Origin: Thermoplasmata archaeon
Lineage (GTDB): Archaea; Thermoplasmatota; Thermoplasmata; Lutacidiplasmatales; UBA184
Assembly (NCBI GenBank): GCA_030039135.1
Contig: JASHQN010000031.1
Location: 1-9,579, forward strand
DNA: 9,579 nucleotides
Direction of reading: 5' to 3'
The notes beneath the pieces were generated by a model that saw only the letters and a program-made list of their open reading frames with translations, did not search any database and had not been told where the DNA came from. The position numbers were made by a program, and so were the translations under genes. Positions 1 to 7,264 of the stretch are shown in pieces (within the stretch, counting starts at the first letter, position 1; each line of letters begins with the position of its first letter).

Positions 1-370
1 CCGCTCGCGCTCCCGCTGAGCTGCCTCCGATGCCAGCATCGTCCCCTTTCGAGCGTAATCGGGCAGAGTCTATAGACGCTCGGACTGTCGCCCGAGGAGC
101 CCGGAGAGAGACTCAGCGGTCGGCCCGGATCCCGAGAGCCGCGCTTGGTGGGATTCGGGCGTACTGCGCGGGTCGGGTTTTCGCACCGGCGCCGTCTTCC
201 TTTCTCAGCGGCAGCCGAAGGCGAGATCCGATCCGATCACCATCGGGAAGAGCGCGACGCCGGAAGGGGCGATGGCGCGGGAGGCCGCCGCGTTGCACCC
301 GAGCTGATCGAAAGGGCGTGTCCACTTTCTCGCCCTGTCGAATCTTGTCGGAGCCTCGCGCGGAACCGGC
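1..370. other. Stretch with no supportable gene
   Basis: Open frames exist on both strands, but none shows a recognisable domain, a promoter at the usual spacing or a Shine-Dalgarno. The frames are what GC-rich DNA gives by chance. Two pieces of structure are visible. One is the perfect 10-base palindrome GTCTATAGAC at 68-77, which contains a TATA-like core. The other is an 11-bp inverted repeat at 123-160, listed separately. I looked for tRNA, SRP RNA and RNase P RNA landmarks and saw none. The stretch lies downstream of the VOC gene, so it may hold that gene's 3' end and the edge of an unseen neighbour. Confidence 0.5.
123..160. repeat. Inverted repeat / hairpin with 11-bp stem
   Basis: Positions 123-133 pair with 150-160 over 11 positions, with one G-T wobble (128 with 155), around a 16-base loop. 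It lies 50 bases past the TATA-like palindrome at 68-77, so it could be part of an untranslated RNA read rightward. There is no T tract after it, so it is not a typical terminator. GC-rich DNA makes such stems more likely by chance, so function is uncertain. Confidence 0.35.
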
Positions 371-811
371 TCATCGCACTTTCCGCTTCCGTCGACGCAC
401 CTTCGCGGCGTCGTCGGGCAGGTGGCTCGGCGCGAACCGCCTCCGCCCGGCCCAGTAGAGGCTGATCGGGTGGCCATCGGGATCTCGCAGGTACGCGTGG
501 TCCCAGCCCCACGGCATCCGTTGCGGCGGCTGATCGAACCGTACGCCGCTTCGGGCGAGGCGCAGGCACACTTCGTCCAGCGCCCGCGTCTCGAAATACA
601 GGACGACCTGCCGCGTTCTCGGAGGCGGCGGACGGTCGGTCGATACATGGAGGGCGATCGTCGCCGACCGGTGGGGGCCCTTCAACCTCGCGTAGCCCTC
701 CATCGACTCGATCGTCTCGAAGCCGAGAAGGTCACGGTAGAATCGAAGGGACGCTTTCACGTCGCGTACGTAGACGATCACGTGGTTGAGGGCGATCGCT
801 CGATCCGGCAC
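371..811 (-). CDS. VOC-superfamily (glyoxalase/dioxygenase-like) protein
   Basis: This is a 146-residue protein with the paired beta-alpha-beta-beta-beta layout of the vicinal oxygen chelate fold. The first module starts at LNHVIVYVRD (8-17), followed by SLRFYRDLLGF (21-31). The second starts near RQVVLYFET (67-75) and ends with LRDPDGHPISLYW (108-120). His10 is at the usual first metal-ligand position. The last ligand, normally Glu after DPDGxxI, is Ser117, so classical metal chemistry may be lost or altered. The substrate cannot be told: candidates are lyase, dioxygenase, resistance-type or binding roles. The C-terminus is a very basic tail (KVRRRKRKVR, 137-146). The start is GTG and is supported by a TATA-like patch 26 bases upstream, implying a leaderless mRNA. 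It follows the glycosyltransferase gene by 42 bases on the same strand but appears to have its own promoter. Confidence 0.85.
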   Translation of the reverse strand: MPDRAIALNHVIVYVRDVKASLRFYRDLLGFETIESMEGYARLKGPHRSATIALHVSTDRPPPPRTRQVVLYFETRALDEVCLRLARSGVRFDQPPQRMPWGWDHAYLRDPDGHPISLYWAGRRRFAPSHLPDDAAKVRRRKRKVR

Positions 812-832
812 GTCGGCCGATGGGGTTCGAGG

Positions 833-841
833 CTAATCAAA
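833..841 (-). promoter_or_regulatory. TATA-box-like element of the VOC gene
   Basis: On the minus strand this reads TTTGATTAG, an AT-rich island in GC-rich surroundings. It is centred 26 bases before the GTG at 811. No Shine-Dalgarno is visible before that GTG, so transcription starting at or next to the start codon is the simplest reading. The element lies within the 42-base gap after the upstream glycosyltransferase stop. Confidence 0.55.
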
Positions 842-853
842 GCGGCGACGGGC

Positions 854-1957
854 TCACGACGCTCGCAACGCCGGGAGCATCGCGCTCGCGAACCGATCGG
901 GGAGGTAGGCCCTGCCCCGCTCAGCCGACCGTCGGGCATAGCGCTCCATCGTCGTCGTGTCCTCGAGCGACGTCAGCGCGCCGAGCCAAGCGTCTACCGC
1001 GTCGGGGTCGAGAAGGATGCCGGCGTCGCCCACCACTTCGACGACCGGCTCGATCCGGCTCGCGAGGATGGGCAGGCCATACGCCATCGCCTCGATCAGG
1101 GGACGACCGAAGCCCTCGTACCGGCTCGGGAAGACCAGCACGTCGCTTTGGTCGTACAGCGGACCGACCCGATCCACACCGAAGACCGACCGTACGTTCC
1201 TCAGCTTGAGCTCGGCGATCCGGCGCCGCGTCGCCGATCGAAGGCGCGAGAGGAGCGTGAACGTGTACCGGTGCCCGGCCCGATCCTGCAATCGCTGGGC
1301 CAGCTGGAGGACGAGGTCGATGTTCTTGTACTCACGATCCGTCCCCACGAACAGCACGCGGGTTTCCCGCCCGTCCGCCACGCGCCGAAGCGACTCGGTC
1401 ACGTGCTCGGGATGGTAGCCGAGCTCATGAGTCTCCGGCACGGTGCGCACGCGCCCCGGGTCGATGCCGAACTCGCTGAGCTGACGGCCCACCGAGGCGG
1501 AGGGTACGAGGATCCGCCACACCTGCCGCAGCCGGGGCATCGCGCGCCGGAACATCCATCTCGTCGGGTACCGGTCGGAAAAACGGGTCAGCGGCCTCAG
1601 GTCGTGCACGAGGACGGCGACACGGCCGTTCGACGGCGCGATCCCGATCAGCGTGGGATCCGCCAGGAGCACCGTTTCGGCGGGGATCCGGTGGAGTCGA
1701 TGCGGGAACACCCAAAGGCGATTCACGCCCATGTCGAGCGTGCGAAGCGGGATGCCGAGGCCGCGCACCGTCACTCCTCCTTCGGGAACGTGCGGTCGAC
1801 CGTGGTAGTCCACGCACTGGTACCACGCCACCGAGTAGCCGGAACGAGCGAGGACCCCGGAGTACGGCTCAACGCTGTGAGTGATGCCGTCCGACCCGTC
1901 GGAGGCGTTGACGATCGCGACCGACGGAACCGTCGGATCGGAGACGACCCGCTGCAC
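854..1957 (-). CDS. Glycosyltransferase, GT4-type (GT-B fold)
   Basis: This 367-residue enzyme transfers a sugar from an activated donor to an acceptor, presumably at the cytoplasmic face. The N-terminal Rossmann half begins with VPSVAIVNASDG (10-21) and includes HDLRPL (118-123) near the acceptor site. The donor-binding half starts at VLFVGTDREYKNID (201-214). It carries the E-x7-E motif in SRYEGFGRPLIEAMA (278-292; Glu281 and Glu289), then GLPILAS and a GDAGILLDP segment (310-318). The length is normal for GT4 and no key residue is missing. The start is GTG, supported by GGAGG nine bases upstream. It lies 22 bases after the DUF2079 stop, so it is very likely co-transcribed as the last gene of the three-gene operon. 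Sugar and acceptor cannot be predicted from sequence. Confidence 0.9.
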   Translation of the reverse strand: MQRVVSDPTVPSVAIVNASDGSDGITHSVEPYSGVLARSGYSVAWYQCVDYHGRPHVPEGGVTVRGLGIPLRTLDMGVNRLWVFPHRLHRIPAETVLLADPTLIGIAPSNGRVAVLVHDLRPLTRFSDRYPTRWMFRRAMPRLRQVWRILVPSASVGRQLSEFGIDPGRVRTVPETHELGYHPEHVTESLRRVADGRETRVLFVGTDREYKNIDLVLQLAQRLQDRAGHRYTFTLLSRLRSATRRRIAELKLRNVRSVFGVDRVGPLYDQSDVLVFPSRYEGFGRPLIEAMAYGLPILASRIEPVVEVVGDAGILLDPDAVDAWLGALTSLEDTTTMERYARRSAERGRAYLPDRFASAMLPALRAS

Positions 1958-1966
1958 GATGGACGT

Positions 1967-1973
1967 CCTCCTC
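1967..1973 (-). promoter_or_regulatory. Shine-Dalgarno GAGGAGG of the downstream GT4 gene
   Basis: The minus strand reads GAGGAGG, with nine bases between it and the GTG at 1957. It sits inside the 22-base gap after the DUF2079 stop codon. It fixes this GTG as the start and shows that this gene is translated from a leadered, operon-internal site, unlike the leaderless genes nearby. Confidence 0.75.
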
Positions 1974-1979
1974 GGCGAG

Positions 1980-4541
1980 CTACGCCCCCGAACCGTCGCG
2001 GGTCAGCTTGACGAAGTTGAGGTCGATGAAGCCGTTCGCGCTGCTCGCGGAGGATCCGCCGCTGTAGTCGATGTACCCTCGAAATTCGGCGCCCGAGACC
2101 GGGGTCGAGAGGTTGAGCGGGAAGGTGACGTTGGTCCAGGTCTTCGGACTGAGAGCCGTAGCGTTGAGGTTGACGGAGTACCACGGAGAGGTCGTACCGT
2201 AGGCCCCCGCATTGAGCAGGACGACGTGCGTCGAGGCCGGCTTACCGGAATCGAGGCCACCCTTCAACGACAGCGTGACGGAATACGATCCGGGAAGCAG
2301 TGAGATGTACGGTCCGAACCAGACCGTGTGCCCGTTGCCCGAGAGGTTGGCCGCCGGCGCGCTTTCGATCGCCGAGCCGCATGCGGTTCCGGCTGCTGCG
2401 ATGAGGCGACCGGACGCGCCGAGCGAGAAGGCGGAGGGACAGATCGTCATCGTGTTGGGAAACGGCGCCGCCTGGAACAGGGCCGTCGTTCCCGTGTAGC
2501 CCGTCTCGAACAGGTAGATCGGCTCGGGGTAGCTGGGATAGTAGATCATCGCGACGATCCCGTAGTCGGTCTGGTTGAAGATCGTGTCCCGGAGGAAGTT
2601 CGGCACCGCCGACCATCCGCTGATGCTGAGGAGCACGTAGGGGGGCAGGTGCGCGGCATCGAACGGGAGATGGGGAGCACCCGTTGGGTCCGCGAACAGG
2701 AGCGAGTAGGCGTTGACGTCGTTGGCGACGAACGGGAACAGGTTGTCGGAGGCTACGATCTCGGCGTTCGACGGAACGTAGGCGAGCAGGTCACCCATGT
2801 AGCCGTACGCCGGATTGGAGGAGAAGGAAAAGCGGTAGCCGGGGAACACGGTCGCGTCGAAGTTGGCGGGGCTGAACGGGGAGAGCGCGAAGTTCGAGAG
2901 CACCACGATCACGAGGACGCCCGCAACGACCGTCCCCGCTCTCGGGCGGAATTGGGCGAGGCCCGCGATCCGCGGCGGGCTTGGGGATCGAGGGACGCGA
3001 ATCTCGAACCGGACCGACTGGCGGAACGCCATCCCATCTTCCGGGGACCGCAAGGTGCGGGTCGTGCGCCACACGCTGCGCGACCAGCTCTGGGAACGGC
3101 CCCGGGACAACCCGATCAGCACGAGCACCCCGCCGACCACCGCGGCGGCGATCAGCAGCAGGTACTCGCCCTCGAGGGTGGGCCGGAGCAGCGCGGTCGA
3201 GAAGAACACGGTGAGAACGAAGAACGGAAGGACGACCGCCAGCCACTCGAGCGGCACCGGCGCCGCGGTCTCGGCCGATCGGGCGTACCGATACACCGCC
3301 GCAAGGCCCTCGACAAAAGCGACCGAGATCGTCGCCATCGCGACGAACGCGTACTGGTTTCCGAACGCCGAGGAGTACATGGGGTCGACGAACACGCTCG
3401 CCCAGAACCACGGGAGGCTGAGCAGGAGCAAGCTCTGCCGCGCCAGCAGCGGGATGAACCCGACGGCCGCGAACAACAGGAACCAGTACACGAGGGACGG
3501 AACGAGCGTATGGGAGGTCGCCGTCACACCGAACAGCTGTCGGAACACGAGGCTCACCTGGCTGCCCGCGCTGCTCGGGGTGGTGCCGACGATCCCCGGG
3601 ATCAGGTCGTGCTGCGCGAAGCGTACCAGAGCGTAGGCGACCACCGCAAAGAGCAAGAGACCGACGAGCGGCCATGCCCGCCGGAGATAGGATCGGGCTT
3701 GGCCGGACATGGCTCGAAGCGTCCGGCCGGGTGCGGATACGAAGCGACGGAGAGACGGGTAGGCGAAGTACAGCACCATCCCGACGAGCAGGAACGGAAA
3801 GACCTCGAGCGTCAGCACGCCGATCGCGGCCGGAACGAGCGCCCAGACGTACCGGCGCTGGGTCCACAGGTAGTAGGTCCACGCGAACTCCGCCGGCAGG
3901 AACGCCTCCCAGTGAAAGTCGTACAGGATCGCCGAGGAGATCGTGAACGTCAGCAGGTAGACTCCGAGGCCGGCTACCACCCAGCTCTCGGGAAGGCCTG
4001 CCTTTCGACCGATCAGGTAGAGCGGGATCGCGGAGGAGGCGACCACCGCGGCCTGAAGGGCGAACAGGAACTCCGGTCCCGGCGCGAGCGCGTAGACGTA
4101 GGCGATCGGCAGGCCCATGTACGTCGAGTGGATCGACAGGAGCGAACGGAAGCCGCCGGTCTCGAAGTCCCCGGACTCGTAGAGGAGGAGGCCGTGCGTA
4201 GTGGACCAGAGCGCCTGCATGTTGATGCCGAGGTCCCAGTTCTCACCGTAAAACTGGAGAAATCGCCACCAGCTCGCGAGGAAGTAGCCGATGGTGAACG
4301 CGACGACGAGCAGGATCAAGGAGGCGTGCGAACGTTCCCACGCGCTCCTTCGCCGGGCCCCGTTGGCGGGGGAGGCTGGCCCCGGGACGTTTGAGGGTTG
4401 GACCGACCGCGCGGGGGACGGACGGGCAGCCGACGGCGTGGCAGCCCCCGGCGGCCCTTCCTCGGACCACGGTGCGGGCGTCGATGGGACGCCAGGTACC
4501 GCGCCGGTGCTGCGCTGCGCGGACGCGGCCTCAGGTTGCAC
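1980..4541 (-). CDS. DUF2079 membrane protein with C-terminal beta-sandwich domain
   Basis: This 853-residue polytopic protein belongs to the DUF2079 family, which I place among GT-C-like membrane glycosyltransferases. Residues 1-70 are a Pro/Ala/Ser-rich, probably disordered cytoplasmic leader ending in basic residues. TM1 (73-92) is followed by the family hallmark ENWDLGINMQALW (100-112), with Asp103 in the first outer loop. Further family-like stretches are SIHSTYMGLPIAYVYAL (136-152), DFHWE (208-212) and NQYAFVAM (395-402). About 11-13 helices run to residue 554. Arg-rich loops at 265-290 and 478-535 fit the cytoplasmic side. Roughly 300 residues after that should be extracytoplasmic. They include YVPSNAEIVASDNLFPF (588-604), typical of the family, and a beta-rich, Asn/Thr/Gly-rich domain at about 735-850. 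The start is GTG with AGGAG nine bases upstream. No other in-frame ATG or GTG precedes TM1. It overlaps the upstream gene by 11 bases. Likely a sugar or glycan transferase, but the reaction is unknown. Confidence 0.88.
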   Translation of the reverse strand: MQPEAASAQRSTGAVPGVPSTPAPWSEEGPPGAATPSAARPSPARSVQPSNVPGPASPANGARRRSAWERSHASLILLVVAFTIGYFLASWWRFLQFYGENWDLGINMQALWSTTHGLLLYESGDFETGGFRSLLSIHSTYMGLPIAYVYALAPGPEFLFALQAAVVASSAIPLYLIGRKAGLPESWVVAGLGVYLLTFTISSAILYDFHWEAFLPAEFAWTYYLWTQRRYVWALVPAAIGVLTLEVFPFLLVGMVLYFAYPSLRRFVSAPGRTLRAMSGQARSYLRRAWPLVGLLLFAVVAYALVRFAQHDLIPGIVGTTPSSAGSQVSLVFRQLFGVTATSHTLVPSLVYWFLLFAAVGFIPLLARQSLLLLSLPWFWASVFVDPMYSSAFGNQYAFVAMATISVAFVEGLAAVYRYARSAETAAPVPLEWLAVVLPFFVLTVFFSTALLRPTLEGEYLLLIAAAVVGGVLVLIGLSRGRSQSWSRSVWRTTRTLRSPEDGMAFRQSVRFEIRVPRSPSPPRIAGLAQFRPRAGTVVAGVLVIVVLSNFALSPFSPANFDATVFPGYRFSFSSNPAYGYMGDLLAYVPSNAEIVASDNLFPFVANDVNAYSLLFADPTGAPHLPFDAAHLPPYVLLSISGWSAVPNFLRDTIFNQTDYGIVAMIYYPSYPEPIYLFETGYTGTTALFQAAPFPNTMTICPSAFSLGASGRLIAAAGTACGSAIESAPAANLSGNGHTVWFGPYISLLPGSYSVTLSLKGGLDSGKPASTHVVLLNAGAYGTTSPWYSVNLNATALSPKTWTNVTFPLNLSTPVSGAEFRGYIDYSGGSSASSANGFIDLNFVKLTRDGSGA

Positions 4542-5892
4542 GGACCAGCGCTCCTGCTGGACGGCGGTGGCTCGAGCCCTCCGGCCGAGCCCTCGACCGG
4601 CCCTTGGGCGGAGGCCCGCCGACCAGCGCCGTCTGGCTCGTGGCCGACTCGGGCGCCGTGGTTTGCCGCTGGCGCCGGCGAAGCCGTAGCGAACGGCGGC
4701 GAGGTGCGGGTCCGATTCGCCGTTCGGATCCCGATCCAGTCGGCACGGCCCAGGCGGACGACCGATCTCCCGCGATCGAAGCGAGGAGCTTCTCCCAGTT
4801 CGACCACGCTCGTTCCAGGCTGAAGTCGCGGGCCCGGACGAGGCAGGATCGCTGGAACCCCTGCGGGTAACCGTCGCGGAAGAGCTCTTTCGCCCGGCCC
4901 ACGAGCTCCTCGGCGGTTTCGACGGTCCAGCCCGTCTTTCCGTCGAGCACGGACTCCCCCGGACCCTGGGTGCCGTAGGTGAGCACTGGCGTGCCGCACG
5001 CCATCGATTCCACCGGGACGAGGCCGAAGGATTCCTCGGTGAATGGGAACGCAGTCACCAAGGCATTCGTGTAGAGATCCCGGAGTTCCTCCGGGGACAC
5101 GTGACCGAGCGCGCGGACGTTCGCCGACTCTCGTCCGCGGAGGATGCTGCCGACCCACCCGGCGCTCTTCGCGCCGAAGAGCCGCACGGGAAGGCCCGTG
5201 TCCAGGAGCATCTTCATCGCCCCCGCGTCGGTCTCCTTACCCAGGTAGCCGAGGATGTAGTCGCGACTCGGCGAAGCGGTGGTCGGACGGAACGTCGGGG
5301 AGTAGTAGATCGGGAACACCCCGTCGATGCGGACGCGGTGCTCGCCGAACCATCGGGCAACGTGACCCGAGCTCGCGTAGACGTGCCCCGCGAGATTCGA
5401 CATCCTCACGATGTGGCGCCAGTCGACGCGATCCACGAACGGACCGAGGGCGCTCAGGGCGAGCCATAGGGGCCAGTCGACCCCCGGCCGCATCGCATCC
5501 AGCCCGGGCCCGAGCGGCCGGGACTGGATGTACCAGCAGTCCGATTCGAGCGCCGACGTCATCGAGAAGTTGACGCGGACCGAGTCGCTGCCCTTCAGGG
5601 CCCGTTGCAGCACCTTGCGGTTCCACCCGAAGACCGAGTCCCGGGCCCAGGACCAGACGTACGACGGGATCTCGTCCCGCGAGTTCCGCAGCCAGCGCGG
5701 GAACCGCGCAGCGCCGCTCACGGCACGGATTCCCTGATCCTCGAGCGAGCGGATGACCTCCTTCGAGAGTACCGGCGCTGCGAGCTCAGGATCCCATCGG
5801 CCGCGCAGGCGGCTCAGTAGGGGGGCGACGATCTGGTACTGGACGAAATCGGGGTGGAGCAGCGGCTCGGTAACGAACGTGACCGACTGCAC
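4531..5892 (-). CDS. Glycosyltransferase, GT4-type, with Arg-rich tail
   Basis: This 453-residue protein has a GT-B-type catalytic core at about 1-376. It opens with the strand SVTFVTEPLLHPDF (3-16). The donor half contains YILGYLGKETDAGAMKMLL (212-230), then VRALGHVSPEEL (259-270). The E-x7-E signature is in FTEESFGLVPVESMACGTPVL (284-304; Glu287 and Glu295). It should transfer a sugar from an activated donor in the cytoplasm; specificity is unknown. Residues 377-453 are an unusual Arg/Pro/Ser-rich tail with no domain, extending the enzyme well past the usual GT4 end. This tail occupies the junction with the DUF2079 gene and could reflect stop-codon drift or an old frameshift. The start is GTG with GGAGG about 10-11 bases upstream. 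The frame is open upstream to 5994 but has no ATG or GTG there. First gene of the operon. Confidence 0.88.
   Translation of the reverse strand: MQSVTFVTEPLLHPDFVQYQIVAPLLSRLRGRWDPELAAPVLSKEVIRSLEDQGIRAVSGAARFPRWLRNSRDEIPSYVWSWARDSVFGWNRKVLQRALKGSDSVRVNFSMTSALESDCWYIQSRPLGPGLDAMRPGVDWPLWLALSALGPFVDRVDWRHIVRMSNLAGHVYASSGHVARWFGEHRVRIDGVFPIYYSPTFRPTTASPSRDYILGYLGKETDAGAMKMLLDTGLPVRLFGAKSAGWVGSILRGRESANVRALGHVSPEELRDLYTNALVTAFPFTEESFGLVPVESMACGTPVLTYGTQGPGESVLDGKTGWTVETAEELVGRAKELFRDGYPQGFQRSCLVRARDFSLERAWSNWEKLLASIAGDRSSAWAVPTGSGSERRIGPAPRRRSLRLRRRQRQTTAPESATSQTALVGGPPPKGRSRARPEGSSHRRPAGALVRAT
4551..4555 (-). promoter_or_regulatory. Shine-Dalgarno AGGAG of the DUF2079 gene
   Basis: The minus strand reads AGGAG with nine bases before the GTG at 4541. 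It lies within the end of the upstream glycosyltransferase coding region. It decides the start, because no other ATG or GTG occurs in frame before the first membrane helix. Confidence 0.6.
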
Positions 5893-5902
5893 GAGAGCGG
5901 TT

Positions 5903-5909
5903 CCCTCCC
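5903..5909 (-). promoter_or_regulatory. Shine-Dalgarno GGGAGGG of the first operon gene
   Basis: The minus strand reads GGGAGGG, ten bases before the GTG at 5892. The promoter-like AT patches lie about 100 or more bases upstream, so this operon probably has a leader, in contrast to the leaderless divergent gene. Confidence 0.6.
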
Positions 5910-6014
5910 TGACGACCGGATTCGGTCTCCCTGCGGGGTCCGCCGTGAATCGGACGAGCGGACCCTCCCGGGCGATCCGTTCCAGTTCGTTCTATGGATG
6001 GGCCCCGTTCGACA

Positions 6015-6026
6015 TCTAACGTAAAC
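6015..6026 (-). promoter_or_regulatory. Possible TATA element of the minus-strand glycan operon
   Basis: On the minus strand this reads GTTTACGTTAGA-like sequence in GC-rich DNA. Transcription would start near 5993 and leave a leader of about 100 bases before the GTG at 5892. A second weaker patch (CCATAGAACG) lies at 5989-5998. The choice between them cannot be made by eye. Confidence 0.3.
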
Positions 6027-6041
6027 ACGACCCTCCGGGCC

Positions 6042-6049
6042 TAAAATCT
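6042..6049 (+). promoter_or_regulatory. TATA box of the GT2 gene (leaderless)
   Basis: TAAAATCT, the centre of the AT-rich run 6042-6051, is centred 27 bases before the ATG at 6073. This is the archaeal TATA-to-start spacing and supports a leaderless transcript. A short dyad, CTCCG at 6033-6037 and CGGAG at 6052-6056, brackets it and could be a repressor site, though five-base arms may be chance. Confidence 0.6.
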
Positions 6050-6072
6050 ATCGGAGCCCACGGGGGGAGACG

Positions 6073-7248
6073 ATGGGTCGACCGGTCGGGCGAGCGGCCC
6101 TGCGGGCCCTCGAAGCCGGGGTAAACTATGATGGGGCCGGAGGAGCATTTCTTCTCGCGGCGCGGGAACCACTCTCGCCCCGATGCAGGGTCATGGAGCC
6201 TCAGGATCGTCGCGCGACGGAGGGATCCGGACCCGCCGCCTCGGTGATCCTCACGGCTCACGATCGTCGCCCGTTCTTGCGCGATGCGGTCGAGAGCGTC
6301 CGGGCGCAGACGGTCGACCGCTCGGCCTACGAATTGGTCGTCGTCAAGAATTTCCTCGACACAGAGATCGACTCCTTTCTCGATCGCGCAGGGGCGCAGC
6401 GGGTGTTCTGCGAGGATCGGCCCGTGAGCCGGAAGGTCCTGGAGGGCCTGCGAGCGTGCCGAGGAAACGTGGTGCTCCTCCTGGACGACGACGACCTCTT
6501 CGAGCCGCAGAAGATCCGGACCGTCCTTGGGGAGTTCGCGGCCCGGCCGGACCTGGGGTTCTACCACAACCAGGTCTCCTACGTGGGGGCGGATGGCGGG
6601 CCGATCGACCCGAAGCGGTCCCGATTCCTTGCGCTGCGCCCGACGGGACGCGCCCGACGACTTCTCCTCTCGAACGAGGAGAAGACCCGCGGGCTGGGGC
6701 GCCTCGCCTATAGCTACCCGGATTTCAACTGCAGCTCGATCGCGATCCGCCGGGACGTCGCGCTGGCCAGTTCCCCGTACCTGGAGAGGATCGACGGCGG
6801 CGTGGACACGTTCTTCTTTTTCGTGGCGCTCACGCAGCCGTGTTCCCTCTTCTTCGATGACGCCGCGCTGACGAGGTATCGCGTGCACGAAGAGAACGCC
6901 TCTCTCGCGGTGGGATCGCGGCCCGAGACGCGCCGCGCTCGCTTGCTCGAAGCGGCCCGTCGACAGGACCATGTGAATCGGGTGACCCGGGAGATGGTCC
7001 TCCGCTCGGGGAGCCCGTACGCGCTGCGAGAGCTCGAGGCGCGAAGCCTCATCGACCGTTTGTCGATCATCTTTCGGGACAGGGAGAGCCGGAGGCTCGA
7101 CGCCGTGCGAACGCTCCTGAAAGGGCTCCGACTGACCGATACGTTCGCCGTACGAGAGAACGTCCCGAGCATGGCGGGGGCGCTGCTGTTCGCCGTCGCA
7201 CCGCCTCTGGCGCGTGTCGCCTACGAATATCAGACCGCGATACGGTGA
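6073..7248 (+). CDS. Glycosyltransferase family 2 (GT-A fold)
   Basis: This 391-residue protein is a clear GT2 enzyme. The nucleotide-sugar domain begins at ASVILTAHDRRPFLRDAVESV (56-76). It has the metal-binding acidic cluster VVLLLDDDDLFEP (133-145; Asp138-141), a DFNCSSIAIRRD segment (217-228) and a late acid at GGVDTFFFF (242-250; Asp245). The motif YRVHEENAS (269-277) is typical of the family's end. Residues 280-360 are charged and helical. A hydrophobic stretch at 365-385 may touch the membrane. The first 55 residues carry no recognised domain. The start at 6073 is chosen for the TATA box 27 bases upstream, plus a GGGGGGAG just before the ATG. An internal ATG at 6193 (residue 41), 15 residues before the domain, is a fair alternative. 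Divergent from the glycan operon and likely part of the same surface-glycan pathway. Confidence 0.9.
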   Translation: MGRPVGRAALRALEAGVNYDGAGGAFLLAAREPLSPRCRVMEPQDRRATEGSGPAASVILTAHDRRPFLRDAVESVRAQTVDRSAYELVVVKNFLDTEIDSFLDRAGAQRVFCEDRPVSRKVLEGLRACRGNVVLLLDDDDLFEPQKIRTVLGEFAARPDLGFYHNQVSYVGADGGPIDPKRSRFLALRPTGRARRLLLSNEEKTRGLGRLAYSYPDFNCSSIAIRRDVALASSPYLERIDGGVDTFFFFVALTQPCSLFFDDAALTRYRVHEENASLAVGSRPETRRARLLEAARRQDHVNRVTREMVLRSGSPYALRELEARSLIDRLSIIFRDRESRRLDAVRTLLKGLRLTDTFAVRENVPSMAGALLFAVAPPLARVAYEYQTAIR

Positions 7249-7264
7249 GAGGCGAGCCAGCGTG

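Noticed and set aside
422..2011. Plus-strand open frame of 529 codons opposite the VOC and GT4 genes
   Set aside because: It runs antisense across two genes with clear motifs and shows no domain or promoter. It is a by-product of high GC.
2328..4394. Plus-strand open frame of 688 codons opposite the DUF2079 gene
   Set aside because: It is a GC-rich mirror of a membrane protein: its translation is almost all Arg, Glu, Gln, Asp and Gly with no domain. The minus strand has helices, family motifs and a Shine-Dalgarno.
4316..5158. Alternative minus-strand frame of 280 codons across the glycosyltransferase-DUF2079 junction
   Set aside because: No domain, and it overlaps the E-x7-E region of the real glycosyltransferase frame. 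I considered it as a trace of a frameshift but saw no glycosyltransferase-like residues in it.
4531..7248. A defence or phage system in the dense gene cluster
   Set aside because: All genes there carry ordinary glycosyltransferase or DUF2079 features. No nuclease, helicase, methylase, toxin or integrase motif is present.
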